64,000 bases of DNA, from contig WMCF01000031.1 in the NCBI GenBank assembly GCA_009792885.1, positions 742,349-806,348 of the forward strand, written 5' to 3'. This DNA comes from Eremophila alpestris peregrina (lineage: Eukaryota; Chordata; Aves; Passeriformes; Alaudidae). Position 1 is the first letter of the stretch; each line of letters begins with the position of its first letter. Position numbers and translations under genes: made by a program. This document shows, piece after piece, positions 41,101 to 52,900 of this stretch. Below the pieces are notes generated by a model, which had not been told where the DNA came from, did not search any database, and was given only the letters and a program-made list of their open reading frames with translations.

Positions 41101-43580
41101 CAACAAAGGAAACTGGGTACAGTGGCTCTGTCCTCACTTGGATCAGTGTATCTGATAACTTCTGTGTAGGCCCTGGATGCACTGCAGAAGTGTTTTAGGG
41201 ATATAATACATTTATGGCCTGCATTTTTTATCAGGCTCTGAAGAGTTTTTCTAGATTTTACAGTTCCTTCTCTGCTGCCTTGACACAAAGTACAAGAGGA
41301 ACAAAGGAGTTTTGTGTAGGAATATCTTCTTTCCCTGTTCCATCTCCTCACTGATTTGCTCCTTAGTTCAGCCAGCTGCTGAATGGCTGCTCTTCTTCCT
41401 CCTCAGATTAACTACAAGAGTTCAGACTTTTCCCCTTCAGCTGGGACTTGCTCCTTGCTGGAAGCTTCAGCTCTGTTTCATCTTGCAGAGCAGTGAGGAT
41501 CACCTGGCTCTTTCTGGTCAGATGAGCATAATTCATGGACAGAGCTTGGGTCACTGACAGCTAGACCTGATCGGGTGTCTCAAGTGCTTAGGGCTCCTGC
41601 AGCCTCCTCTCCCCACAGCAGAGTCACCAGAATGTCCAGGGGCAGGCTCTCATGTGACTTTGATCCATGCCAGGGATGGATTCCAGATGGATACTTCCCC
41701 AGCATTGGCCTACAGGCATGTTTCACACAGCATTGATGGGGTGTTAACGATGCTAAAATTTCAGCCAAGCTCCTCAGACATGCTGGGTTGGGAATGAGGA
41801 GAGGAGTTCTTTAATAAAAACCTGATGTAGACCCAGCACTTTTTACCTGTAGTGCAGCCAGAGGAGCCATCATTCCTCTTCACCTGGAAGAGGAAAGTGA
41901 AGCCCCTGCCTGTTACCAACTTACTAAAGCACCAGCGGATCTCAGCATTTCCCAAGCCTCTGGCTGGAATTGGGGCCTGGGGTGAAGCCATTTTTTGGAA
42001 AGTGCCAGGTGGTGGGCAAGTGGTGGCTTGATCCTGTGGGATCTGGAGGGGATTTGCCACCAGGAGCTGTGTGAGCTGGCCCAGGCCGAGGGGAGCTGAG
42101 GGGAAGGATCAGGCACATCCCCATGGAGCTGTGGCTGCAGTCCTGCCCCAGCTCCCCACAGGGCCTGCAGTGCCCTGGTACAGAGCTGGGGGCAGTCCTG
42201 GGAAGGGGCTCAGGGTCTGCTCTCCCCTGCCCTCAAATCCTGCCTGATTCCTGGGGTGGGGATGTCACAGGCAGAACAGAGCTGAGCCACTGGGGTGGGC
42301 TTGGGCTGCTTGAGTGGCATTACCAGACTCCTGCTGGGGTAATTTTTAGCTCAGACATCCCACTTCTTTTCTCCTGAAGTGAATGATCCTGATCTGAATC
42401 CTAGTTTAGAGGCCATTCTAGATCTGTGTGTTTGGCTTAATTTTTTAGGTTTTGTGTGTTTGTGTGTCTTACTGTGAATTCCTTCTGATATTTTATTGAC
42501 CAGTTCTACAACATTCTGGGTTCTTTATGTAAGTCTTTGCAGAAGGTTTTAGTTTTTGTTGCCCTAAATAATTCTATATCATCTTGACTAAAGTTTGCAA
42601 ACTAATGCTCTGCGTTCTGCTGCCTGAGAGACTGAAAATAAAGCAGAGCTCCAGTGAGCCAGTGGCACTTACTGTTACACAGGCAAGGAGTAGCAAAGCC
42701 AACAGTTTGCCCAGAATCTCGTATCAGTCTGGGCACCTTTAGAGTTTTGATCTTTCCTCTCCCCTCAATCCCTTTAGCATGCCTTCGTTGCTTGCTTATT
42801 AAATCTGGAGCTGTTCTTCTGATTAACTGCACTCTTAATAACAGCAAAGCCATTGCTCAGGAGGCTGAAGGGGTGGGCAGTAGTTGCACAGAAACCTGGA
42901 ACAGCAGTTCCATTCCATGAGTGCTGGCCTCAGGCACTCTGAGGTTATGCATTAACACTGAGTGCCAGTGCCCCTCACCTGCACAGGCACCTGGGCTGCT
43001 GTCTGCAGGTCTCCAAAGGAACAGGGAACTGGGGTCCAGCAGCCCACATCAGAGTATTGCACGTGGAACAGAGGTCACCCCAAATACACCTCCCTGATTA
43101 GGAATCTGTAGACTCTACAGCAAAGGATTCCTGAATGGACAGGGGACTCATCCAAATCACCTAAATAACAAAAGCCAAGAGATTCTGGGAAAATTTGTAT
43201 CTACATCTTCTCAAATGCTGACTGAATTTGCTTAGGGAGGGAAGGTTATGTATTGTGGAAAGGGATGCTCACCTGTGTGGGATATTTCTTTTAAATAAAA
43301 GCAATATTTCATTAGTGGAAAGGCCCAACATCAGAAAACAAGTCAGCAACACAAAATGCCAAGAAAAGGGCAAACGAGATGATGAGGAGAATCTCCAAGC
43401 AAGGGAGGGGTGTCCTCTGTGCCTCTGTTGCCATAGATGCAAAAGGGCCCTTGGTGGTAGGAGTTGTTTTCCACTTGGGCTCTCCCTGTTGTTTACAGCT
43501 CAGGTCACCCTGAGACCAGGCTTGGGCCCGTGCAGGTCCCTTTTCTGTCCCCTGCCTGTCCCAGGACGTGCAGGCAGTGC
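38175..43580. other. Intergenic, possible regulatory stretches
   Basis: No gene was recognised. The longest frame (40277-40816, 179 codons) shows no family resemblance. Candidate regulatory stretches are about 38890-39080 (CATTGT, GGATTAAG) and 40480-40620, the latter with a splice-acceptor-like run ending ttttttttgcag. Confidence 0.5.
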
Positions 43581-43584
43581 AAGA

Positions 43585-43644
43585 GTGTGTGTCATAGCAG
43601 CTTGGGGCATTGCAGCATGGGGCACTGCAGTGTGTGCCATTGCA
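43585..43644 (+). repeat. 15-bp minisatellite, four units
   Basis: Four 15-bp units lie head to tail, starting at 43585, 43600, 43615 and 43630. Each ends in gca, and three of them contain a catt/cact/catag-gca core. Units 1 and 4 match at 13 of 15 positions. The repeat is short and imperfect. Confidence 0.75.
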
Positions 43645-46600
43645 GCAGAATCCTTCCCCACACACCAGAGCCTAACAGGGGAAAAGAAATCCAAGGGCAG
43701 TTACTTGTAACTGAAATGTTGCTGAAGCCAGGAGCCCCACAGCATCACAGCATCGTTCTTTTAGCACTTCCATGGGCCATTACCCTCCCGGGATTAAGAG
43801 CCCCCTGCCCTGCCATGCGCACCCTGCCCCATCACCTGCCTCTCCTGGCCTGTCTTTTCCCCAGGCACTAATGAAATTACCACTGAGACTGATTACAAGT
43901 GGGGTGGAGCACTTTGACCAATGAACCCACACCTGCTCGCGTGGTTGACCTTTAATGATGCAGGCTCTGTAACGCTGCCGTTTAATTTGGTTTTTTAAAG
44001 CCCGGTTTAAGGAGAAGCTGGAGTCTCATTTGCCATCAAAACATGACCCCTGCTGGACGACTAAGGATGTGACTTTCAGTTATTCAGATAGACAACCCCA
44101 CACAGAGAATGGCATAAATGTGATTAATGTGATATGATACAGCTGTCACTGGCTGCAGGAAATCACAGACAACTAAAGAAAGGTTGTCTTAAAAAGACTT
44201 CTTCAAGTATTCACCCAGCTGCAAAGGTAAAAAAGTTTTTCTGGCTATTGTTTTTTGTTTGTTGGTTTTGGGGTTTGGTTGTGGTTTTGGTTTTAATTTT
44301 GGGGTTTTTTTCATGCGTGGGATTGTGTTTTACAGAATTGCAGAAACCAATGACCTTTTTCTGCAGGGCTCTCTGTGTGTGTAATCCTTTTTTAATGGGG
44401 GTTCTGGATATCAAATCTTTTGGCAGAAAGTTCTCCAAACACTTGTAGTAGTAGCAGTGCATTTGAGAATGTAGTTTGTTCCTAGATTTATACCAGCCTG
44501 ACATTTTCCCAATGGCAAAATACTTAAATAAAAACAAAGAGAGTGTCATGCTGGTAGGAGTTTTTTAAACATATGTCTAATTTAGTGTGTAAGGAAAATA
44601 AATTCCACTTGTGGAGGCCCTAGGCCTGCCCTGTTTGCCACGTGGGCTGCAGCAGTTCCCTACTGGCCTGGCTGTGTCTTTTAAAAGAGCCCAGCTGGAG
44701 TGAGCATCACTGCCTGGGGAGCAGCTGATGTTGCTGGGTAGATGACAAAGGTCCTGCAGGAGCAGGTATTGCTGAAATGAAACATCTGTCCAACAGCAAA
44801 AAGTGCATGTGCTGTGGGAAGGAGCCACATTCCTGGGATGTGAAGGTAGAGGAGTGGCTGGGTACCAGGGGTTGGCTAAGGACTGAAAGCTTTGGGGAAT
44901 GGTGAAGGTGTCAACAGCAGATGCTGCTGTGGTATCCTCAGAGCCAGGTGAGAGTGGCAGTGGAATTGGACCTGACCCTGTGGAACAACCAGGAGCCAGT
45001 GAATTCCAGCAGGTGTTGCAGGACCACAAAAGATGTTCCTGTAGAAAGAGTCCTCAGCAGTGCCATGTCCTTCTGGTTTGCTGCAAAGGGGCCCTTGTGC
45101 TACGCTGGTTTTTAACCATGATTCTGAAAGGTTTCAATAAGTATCTCTTACAGGGAAAAGCTGATGTTTATCAGATAAAGGAGCATGTGCTGCATGGTTT
45201 TGGCTTCTGTCAGCTGTGCTGGATATGCGTGTCCATGGCTGCAGTGGCTGACAGGGCCCAGTGTGGGAGCAGAGCAGGAGCTGCTCACACAGAATGGCTC
45301 AGACTGGAGCTGGGATCCCAGCACTGCCAGCTCAGGGCAGCCTCAATTCCCAGCTGGCCTCACACACAAACTGGGGCCATCTTCTTCCAGGCCTCTGCAG
45401 GGTATCTCAGGTTGTAAACAGCCCTGAGGCATCCCATGGGATCTCTCCTTTGATACCTGGTTCGGGGAACAGCCAGTGAAGCACAAACCTTGGCCTGCCA
45501 CATCAACTTTTGTCCAAGGGTTTAATGTCGAAGTAGGAAAGTGGAAGTTGCATTATTTTATGAATCCTGCTTTGTTGTCAAAGACCAAAGACTTCCTGTT
45601 TGGGGATCCAGGGGTGTTTCCATTTCCACTGTAAATGGTGAGAGACTGCCCATAAACCTCATGTTTACTTCACAATTCCTGATGCTTTCTACATGTGCTG
45701 AAACACCTTTCAGGTGGCCATGACATTTTGTCAGAAATAGAGATGACAGTTGTGAAAGGAAAAGTAGTTTAATGTCAGCCTAATATTAAAAAGCATTTCC
45801 TTTACTGGAGTTAAAGAGCTGAGTGCATCACCACAGTGCTGCACACATTTGTTGTAAATATTCCATTATTGCTACAAATATACTGAGATTTCAGTGTTCT
45901 CATTCAGTTCTTCCTTACAATATTTAATTTATTTAATTGGTAGATTTTGTCTGTGAAGCCAATGAATTAGCCACAAAGTAATCCCATGTAACAAATACTG
46001 CTCTACCATAATGCCAGGCACTTGCAGCTCTCACAGGGGAAGATCAAAGTGTAACTGTTCTGTGCAAACTTGGACAGGGTAATTGAACAGTTCATTTAGT
46101 ACCATAATTTGTAGTAGTACAGTGAACTAAAAGATACAAGCTTGAAAGTTTTAAAAAAAGGTAAAATCTTAGGGACTGTTTTTGTACCTATTTAAATTCA
46201 GAACAAAGATGCACCAAAATTCAAGTGGACAAGAATTAACTGCTGAGGAAATCCCAAATGGCCATTAAAGAGCCATGGAAAGGAGTGGCAGTTCCTCCAT
46301 CCAGTCACTGGAGCTGGCACAGGATGGTCATGTGGGCTCCAGCTGTTACAGAAAACGAGTTCTTTTAGGATACTTTGTTAAGGGAGTGAGCCACAAAGAT
46401 AAGCTGTGAAACACCTCCCCATCCCCTTTTGTCAGCCAGCACTGCTGTAGCAGCGGCTGTCCCTGCAGCCCAGGATGACACAGCTGGCTCCAACACCCCC
46501 ACATATCCTGGCATGGCACAGCTGTTCATTCAATGTCATTTTTGGCATGTCTGTGTCAAATTGGGAATGGCTCTGCTACACCCAGAGTGTCTCGCTTTGA

Positions 46601-46660
46601 AGAGACCTCCTGGGGTCCAGCAGTCCGACCCAGCCCTGCCCACAGCAGCTACACTTCGCA
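43645..46660. other. Intergenic, possible regulatory stretch
   Basis: No gene was recognised. About 43880-44060 combines CCAAT, CACACCTG, TGACCTTT and TTAATGA within some 50 bp. The GC-richer part at 44600-45480 gives long but unrelated frames. Confidence 0.5.
44249..44311 (+). repeat. GT-rich low-complexity tract
   Basis: About 60 bp made of T runs separated by GG to GGGG groups. The strand asymmetry is extreme, with almost no C or A. Confidence 0.8.
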
Positions 46661-46667
46661 CAGAATT

Positions 46668-46722
46668 CACAATCCTGAGCTGGGAGGGACCCACAAGGAT
46701 CATGGAGCTCCTGTGGGCTGAG
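46668..46722 (-). mobile_element. CR1 LINE 3' end, short
   Basis: On the plus strand, cagaattcacaatcctgagc followed by tgggagggacccacaaggat and catgg is the reverse complement of an avian CR1 3' tail. The GC-rich sequence beyond about 46725 may belong to the same element but could not be matched. Confidence 0.65.
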
Positions 46723-46724
46723 GC

Positions 46725-47115
46725 TTCTGCAGCTCCTCTGGGAAGCCCGAGGCCGTGGCTCTGGTCCCTCATGCAGGGCTGTCCTGCAGCCCCTGTGGCC
46801 CTGGCCCCGTGCAGGGAGAGGGGCCAGGCCTGCCTCTGCCAGCTCCTGTTGGAGACTCACCTGCTGCACATGGAGGAGTTCATCCAGCACTGATGGACCC
46901 CTGGGTCTGGAGTTGCCTATGGACAGCAGCCACTGCTCCCGTGGCACTAAATTATCCCAGGCTGCTCCCACCCACCCCTCTGGCAGGATTTTCCATTCTC
47001 CCTCACAACAGCCACGGTTTGAAACATTTTCACTGTGGTTCCAATCACATCCCTGGATCTGCACCTTGCAATTCCTTCCCTGGGAATGCCAAAACTCAAT
47101 ACAAGAAAAAAACTC
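46725..47115. other. GC-rich sequence just past MED13L poly(A) site
   Basis: GC-rich DNA between a short CR1 tail and the MED13L 3' end. It gives long overlapping open frames on both strands (up to 181 codons), which is what GC-rich non-coding DNA does. It may be decayed repeat sequence. Confidence 0.5.
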
Positions 47116-47141
47116 CACCAACAGTTTCAGTAATTCAATAA

Positions 47142-47147
47142 TTTATT
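47142..47147 (-). terminator. MED13L: Distal polyadenylation signal of MED13L
   Basis: The minus strand reads AATAAA here. It is followed 15-45 nt downstream (towards lower coordinates) by a GU/U-rich stretch, tgttggtggag then a T run, as expected of a cleavage site near 47115-47130. No further AATAAA on this strand is seen in the GC-rich 700 bp beyond. Confidence 0.7.
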
Positions 47148-47372
47148 CATCTAAAAAAGTGTGTAAAAGTATATAGCTCTCATCCACAAGGTATATATGA
47201 ATGACATTTAAAATGGAGGTCTTTTATTATTATTGTTTCTTTTTATCAAAGTCTTTTTTAGTGTATTGTACCAGCGATATACTGTAGATTTAAAATGAAC
47301 TTCACATTTTTTTTGTTTTCTTTCAAATTGTCGGCTATATATAAAAGAAGCTCACTGCAAAATGCTCAGAGG

Positions 47373-47389
47373 AAAAAAAAAAAAAAAAA
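47373..47389 (+). repeat. A17 homopolymer in MED13L 3' UTR
   Basis: Seventeen consecutive A residues on the plus strand, hence a U17 tract in the MED13L mRNA. Confidence 0.9.
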
Positions 47390-48288
47390 GAAAACAAAAA
47401 GAAATTCAGAACTCCCCAGAAATGTACAGCTTTTACATTTAAAAAAGGTTCTGAAATATACATACAAGCATGCTGGACATTCCCCACCCTCCCGCTCCCT
47501 TTAGCTCAAACAACTGTAATAATAATTCTGATTTAGGCATGATTTTCCAAAGTTAGAAATTAAAAAAAAAAATAATAACTTTCTTCACTCTGTAGGAAAG
47601 CCAGGGCTTGTACATTTCAGATTAATTCAGTAAAAAACTCACAAGTAAAATAATGCATATTTAAGAGAAATATTATACAGAACTTTTCACACTGAAGTAC
47701 ATAAGATTTTTTCTTTAAAATCTATTGCCATTCATTTATTTTGCACAAAAACGTATAAATATGTCACCAGCTTCTCTTAACTTAAAAAAATTAAATAAAA
47801 GACACCAGATGAAAACTACTCCTTGCTGCCCTTTTTTTAATTTCTAATTTTTGCTTAGAACCAGGTTTGTGGGGAAGAAACGCCCCTGGATAAAAACGGC
47901 CCATTTAAAAACAATAAGCAAAATAATAATCCAAAGTTCAGGTGAATCCTGGGAACAAATAACCCCCAAATGGTAAAAGATTACAAATGTCTACTTTACA
48001 TTTTTTTCCTCCCCAAGTTAAATTTTTTATACAAGTTTACAATCTTCATCTTTTTATGCTCTTCAAAAGGCCTTGAGAATTTTCTTTTCTGATTAAGAAA
48101 AAATAGTACTGCAATATTTTTAAAGTCAATTTTACACTGTACACATTAGATACAAATGGTTTGATATCAGATTTTTTTAACCTATACATTGCAAAGAGGA
48201 CATCCACACAGAGGGGTGGAGCAGGGAAGGAAATAATCCATTTACAGGTTCCTCTCCTGCCTTCACCTTCTCATTACACAAGCAATTC

Positions 48289-48300
48289 TTTTTTTTTTTT
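48289..48300 (+). repeat. T12 homopolymer in MED13L 3' UTR
   Basis: Twelve consecutive T residues, hence an internal A12 in the MED13L mRNA. This could cause oligo-dT internal priming and false 3' ends in RNA data. Confidence 0.9.
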
Positions 48301-48778
48301 CTTTTATTATTTTATATAATTTGTTTTAAATGTTACATTATCTCAAGAAAAATACTTTTTAAAATCATAGAATTTCATTTTTTTTAACCAGAACATGAAA
48401 GTCTTTTGGAAGAACTCTAAACTTGGTAGTTTTTCTTCACAGCCAGGGGAGGGGTCACCCAGCCTGATCCAAGTGCCTGACCCTGGCCCCCTCCTGCTGC
48501 CCAGTGCACCCCCAGAAATGAGGGAATGGGGCTGGAATAGGACCCCCTTGGAGCCTGGAATGAAGGAGTCATAAAAATACTTCAATTAGCCATTAACCTT
48601 CCCAATGGCAATCATTTCACTAAACAAAGTAACTTTGCCACCACAGTGGTGTAACTTCAAGTACTAATTTAATGATATAATTTTTAAAAATTATTTCTTT
48701 GAAATAATATTCCTATAGTCAGAAAAAATACACCAGATTTGTGACTGATTTAGTGTAAACAAAAACCATATTTTTGGA

Positions 48779-48786
48779 TATGTACA
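48779..48786 (-). promoter_or_regulatory. Pumilio-type RNA motif in MED13L 3' UTR
   Basis: The minus strand reads TGTACATA, a second match to UGUANAUA about 490 nt further along the UTR. Function is not shown; conservation in other birds would support it. Confidence 0.3.
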
Positions 48787-49271
48787 TGGACGAGTCTGCC
48801 CAGAATTAAAGGGCGACTTGGCTTTCAGTAAATACTTTTCTAGCATCACTAAATTTACTGGAAATATATTTCAATCATAGCTCTACAATAGATTAATTTA
48901 CCACTTTCCACTTGCCCTGACACTGGGCTTTAAAGTATTTTTCCTCCATACCACCCTCTCACTCTTCTCCCTTAGGTAGTGTTATCCTTCATTAAACACT
49001 GGCCATTCCTTGCTTTAACCAGGCTGAACACAGGGGAGAACTCTTTAAAATACAAGATACCCTTACTAGAACATGCTTCCCTTCCCAGATTTTGATTGTT
49101 ATGAGCTTCACTTTTGATTTCCAGGTCAGAAGAGTGAGAGGTCTGTAGATAAATAACCCGACAGTGGAACGGAGCTGGATTTTTAAGGTATTTCTACTGT
49201 TCCTGGTCCTTTATAATTTAATCCCTCCCCTCCCCAAACCTAAAAATAAATAAAATATCTCCAGACCATCA

Positions 49272-49279
49272 TATCTACA
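49272..49279 (-). promoter_or_regulatory. Pumilio-type RNA motif in MED13L 3' UTR
   Basis: The minus strand reads TGTAGATA, matching the Pumilio consensus UGUANAUA. The motif is 8 nt long, so chance occurrence in a 2.7-kb AT-rich UTR is likely. Confidence 0.3.
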
Positions 49280-49841
49280 TGGACAGGTAACAAATGCATG
49301 CATTCATCCCAATCCACTCTGACAGGAACTCCAGGTAGACAGAAAACTCCAATATTCATACAAGACTACAACTGTGTGGTTTTGTGGTTGTGGTTTTTTC
49401 CTCCTGGAAAGTCCCAGTTTATGACGATCAAACAACGAAACACCCAAACTGGTCACTACAGGGTGGTTTTTACTCGCAGGGCTGACACTGCTCATGGGTC
49501 TTTATCAGTTCCTAATGCAAAAAGATCCTGTAGTCTTCCTTAAAAAAATAAAATATTAAAAAAAATAATCACGCTGACCAGTTGTTACACAGCCACCAAA
49601 CGAAAACCGGCTTGAGGTTACTCTGTGTTCACTGTTCTTGGATGTTCCCAGATTTTGGACTGAAGCTGCCAGAGATGTTAATGGGTAGTTTAGTTTTGAA
49701 CACTGCAGAATTCACATGTGCTTTTGGAGGAGCACAGCACAGGACTGGTCTGAAGAGAAGCAAACGGAGCTCTTCGCAGGTGGTGGCACATTCCCGGGTG
49801 GAGGGGAGAAGCAGCCAGAAGAACAAGTGCTTGTGTGTGTC

Positions 49842-49974
49842 CTACAGGATGTTCATGATGGCGTTGTAGAGCTGGGTGAGCACCACGAAGTGCACGGGCA
49901 GGCAGGAGCTGCGGTCCTGCGTGGCCGGGTTACACGTGAGCCATGACAGGGCGTTGTACTGCTCCAGCACGAAC
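49842..49974 (-). CDS. MED13L: MED13L terminal coding exon part and stop
   Basis: The last 133 coding nt complete Arg514 and give residues 515-557, FVLEQYNALS to AIMNIL, followed by TAG at 49842-49844. The acceptor is ctctgtgcag. The same exon continues without interruption into the 3' UTR. The ending fits MED13L as remembered from other vertebrates. Confidence 0.96.
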
Positions 49975-52900
49975 CTGCACAGAGGCACACACATCACAGC
50001 CTGCCCTGGGGGGAATGGGCTCTCCTGCACCTACTGTATTTGCTCACACTGTTCCTATGATCCTGTATCTAACTGCAGTTTCTCCTCTTGTAACTTGTGT
50101 CTGTTCCATCTCATCCTTTCCCTGTCCACTGCATTCTCATTTTACTCAGTACCTGGGACCCCTGTGAGAGCTCAGTCCTCCAAGAGGATGCAAATTCAGA
50201 TCTTCTAGAATAGTACACCCCCAGTTTCCTTAGATTAGACATTCCTGTTCCCTGCTGATGTTTGTTTGTTCACTGGGGTGTCCCACAGTGTGTGCTCTCA
50301 TCATACAGATCTGTGACCAGTCCCCAAAGATGGAGGCAAACAGGCCCCACACCATCCTGAACAATAAAACACACACCCTGCATGCATTCAGGAACAGTCT
50401 CTCCTTTATACCCCGACCCTGGCACAGTGGTATCAGGGAGTGCTTTTATCTCCTACAAAGCCATTTGGTTCTGTGAGGTAAGATAATGAGAGGCACAGCT
50501 CAGTTTAGATGCCAGGGGAACAGAGCAGTCTGGGTGGGGGGCAAACCATGATGTCCCCCTGGCAAGGCTGAGCTGTTTTGAGTTTCCTTGGCATCATTGT
50601 GCACAGCAGAGGGAAACCCACAGAATTCCCCCTCAAAGCCCTGCTCTGGCATCTTGGAGGAAGGAATGCCCTGAGGGCACAGAAGGGCTACAAAGTGCTG
50701 CTAAAACTGGTAAGTAATTGTGATAGGTTGTAAAGGTTATTCTGAAACATCCCAGCTCAGTCCCCAAATGTTTAGGGCAGAAATGAAAACCTAAGGAGTG
50801 TTACCTCAAGACATCTGATGTAGTTTTAGAGTCGAGGGGGTGGGGAACTCGCTGAGAATTTCTGGCAGGTAGAAGTTCATCTGTCTGTGCTACAGAGATG
50901 TGGTGATGGAGAGAGGCCTGTGCAGAGGGAAAGAGCAAAAATTACCTCCTTGTACAGCAGGTACTGCTAAGAATTCCCAAGAAACATCCATTGTGGATCA
51001 CTTCAGGGCAGCGTGAGAAGTTGTCAGTTCTGTGTTGAACCCCCCCATGACCATGTGTATTTCCAAATTAATGGTAACATTTTTGAATAAACCAACTCAG
51101 GTTGTGCAGTTCTGGAGTGGAAGGGCTCAGGTTCACCACAGACTCCAACTGCAGCTTTTACAGGGATGGAAATAGCAATGGATAATAATTGCTCCACGTG
51201 GAGCATGACAGACCTTCAGGAAAAGGGGACACTGGTTCTGTGCCTGAGGACAGGAGGACCAGAACCACTGCGGGAGGTTCTCAGCTTTGGCAGTCGACAC
51301 AAAGTATCCCAGAGCCAGAGGCTGCTGCTTCAGTTCTTCGGGGGCTTCCCTGGAGAGGAGACGTTCACCTTGGCTCTGCAAGACAGGGAAAAGGCAGCTC
51401 AGAGGGTGTTGTCAATATGGCCCACTCCTGGAATGGTGACTTCATTTGCTTATTACTGTCCTGTGACAAATGAGCCCTCCTTTAAGCCAGTTAGAAATTG
51501 CAGTCAAAGTTATCCAGGCCCTGCTTTATTCCCCTTCGTAGCTGCGTTCTCCGGGCTTATGTTTCAGAAGCACTGTAGATTCCCAAACAGCTGGGAGAGC
51601 AGTTTGCTTCATCCATAAATGTCAGTAGGTTTAAAAAAAGGCATAGATTCCACTGCACAGAAAGCAGCTCAATTACAAATCCCTCCCTGCCAACCTCTTC
51701 CAGTGGGTCTGGACAGGAATCCAAGGAAAAAGCCTGGAGCAGGCAGCACTGGGAGCCCAGCACACGGGGCCAGTGCCCAGCCATCAATTATTGCCATGAC
51801 CCCGGGCCCACGGGGGGATGATCACACACTGCTGCTCTGCTAAAGCCAAACATTACACTGCAATTACCAGGCCTGGCTTAATGGTTAATGGGAATTACTC
51901 AGGTTCAGCTGGAAAGGGCTCGTCCAGGGCTCTGGGCACAGGCCATGAAAGCAAGCTCTGCATAGAAGTGGGACAGAATGGATTACTGAGAGAACCTGGG
52001 GGAGAGACAGAGAGGAGTTGTGATTTATGGCTGCAGGGTTTGGCAGCAGAATTTAGAAGTTTTCACTTGCCCACACACCATTTTGGAATAACTGGGACAG
52101 CAGTGTGCTGTTATCAAGTCTTTGATGGCAGAGTTGCACAATCCACACAAGGTGGACTGAGCTCACAAAATGCAGGATGAGCATTTCTGTGCCTGAGGCA
52201 GGAGGCATTTCTCCCTCACAAACTGTATTAAAGCTGCACTGAGGCAGAGCTTTGCAAGGAAAATACAGGAAAATACTTCCAGGGGCAAAACTACCACCAT
52301 TTAGAGTCAGTCATGTTCATGAGATAGAATTCTGATCTCGAGACATCTCATTGACATGTCAAAAATGGTATAAAAGTTACACTCTCTCTCTCATAAAATA
52401 CTGTATTATTTAGTAAAGAAGTAATATGCTACTACTTTAAACTTAATACTTTTAGAACAAAATTTCACAAAAACTTGCAAAGCATAAAACTTCTACCTAA
52501 TTGTGATGGAAACCATTTTAAGAGAACAGCTCAGTCTTACATGATAAAATGTTAGAGCGAAACAGTTCCATCAAACCTGATCCAAGCTTTGCCAGTTAGA
52601 AAAAAAACCAACTTGAATTACCAAATATAATTTGCATTTTAAGTAATCACTGATGTTGGAACTGACTTGATAAAAGCCACTTCAAACAAAAATAACTCCC
52701 AAACACTGTGTGCTCTGGGCTAAATATTCTGAAGAAAACAATATTTGCATAACCATCCAGCACCTGTGGAGTTTCCATGGGCAGAGTTTCATCACTGGGA
52801 GAATTCTTTCCCTCTTGCCTCCCCTGAAATCCACAGGAACAGGGCTGTCACAGCTTCCCCTCTCTCAAAGACTTGTCACTTTGTGCCACAGACATCCCAT

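Larger units (their letters stand above)
47120..49841 (-). other. MED13L: MED13L 3' UTR
   Basis: About 2.7 kb of AT-rich sequence follows the stop codon. It contains U- and A-rich tracts and no long reading frame. Its lower edge is marked by a poly(A) signal and a sharp change to GC-richer DNA below about 47100. The length is plausible for MED13L. Alternative shorter 3' ends are possible, because other AATAAA motifs occur inside (for example near 47222). The exact cleavage site is inferred. Confidence 0.8.

Noticed and set aside
44899..45417. 172-codon plus-strand frame
   Set aside because: GC-richer stretch with no family resemblance; the mirrored strand also has a long frame.
46576..47121. 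181-codon minus-strand frame plus overlapping plus-strand frames
   Set aside because: GC-rich DNA next to a CR1 tail; long frames on both strands at once indicate few stop codons by composition, not a gene.
47335..47347. Perfect TATA box CTATATATAAAAG on the plus strand in the MED13L 3' UTR
   Set aside because: AT-rich UTR makes a chance match likely and no transcript or downstream frame supports a promoter.
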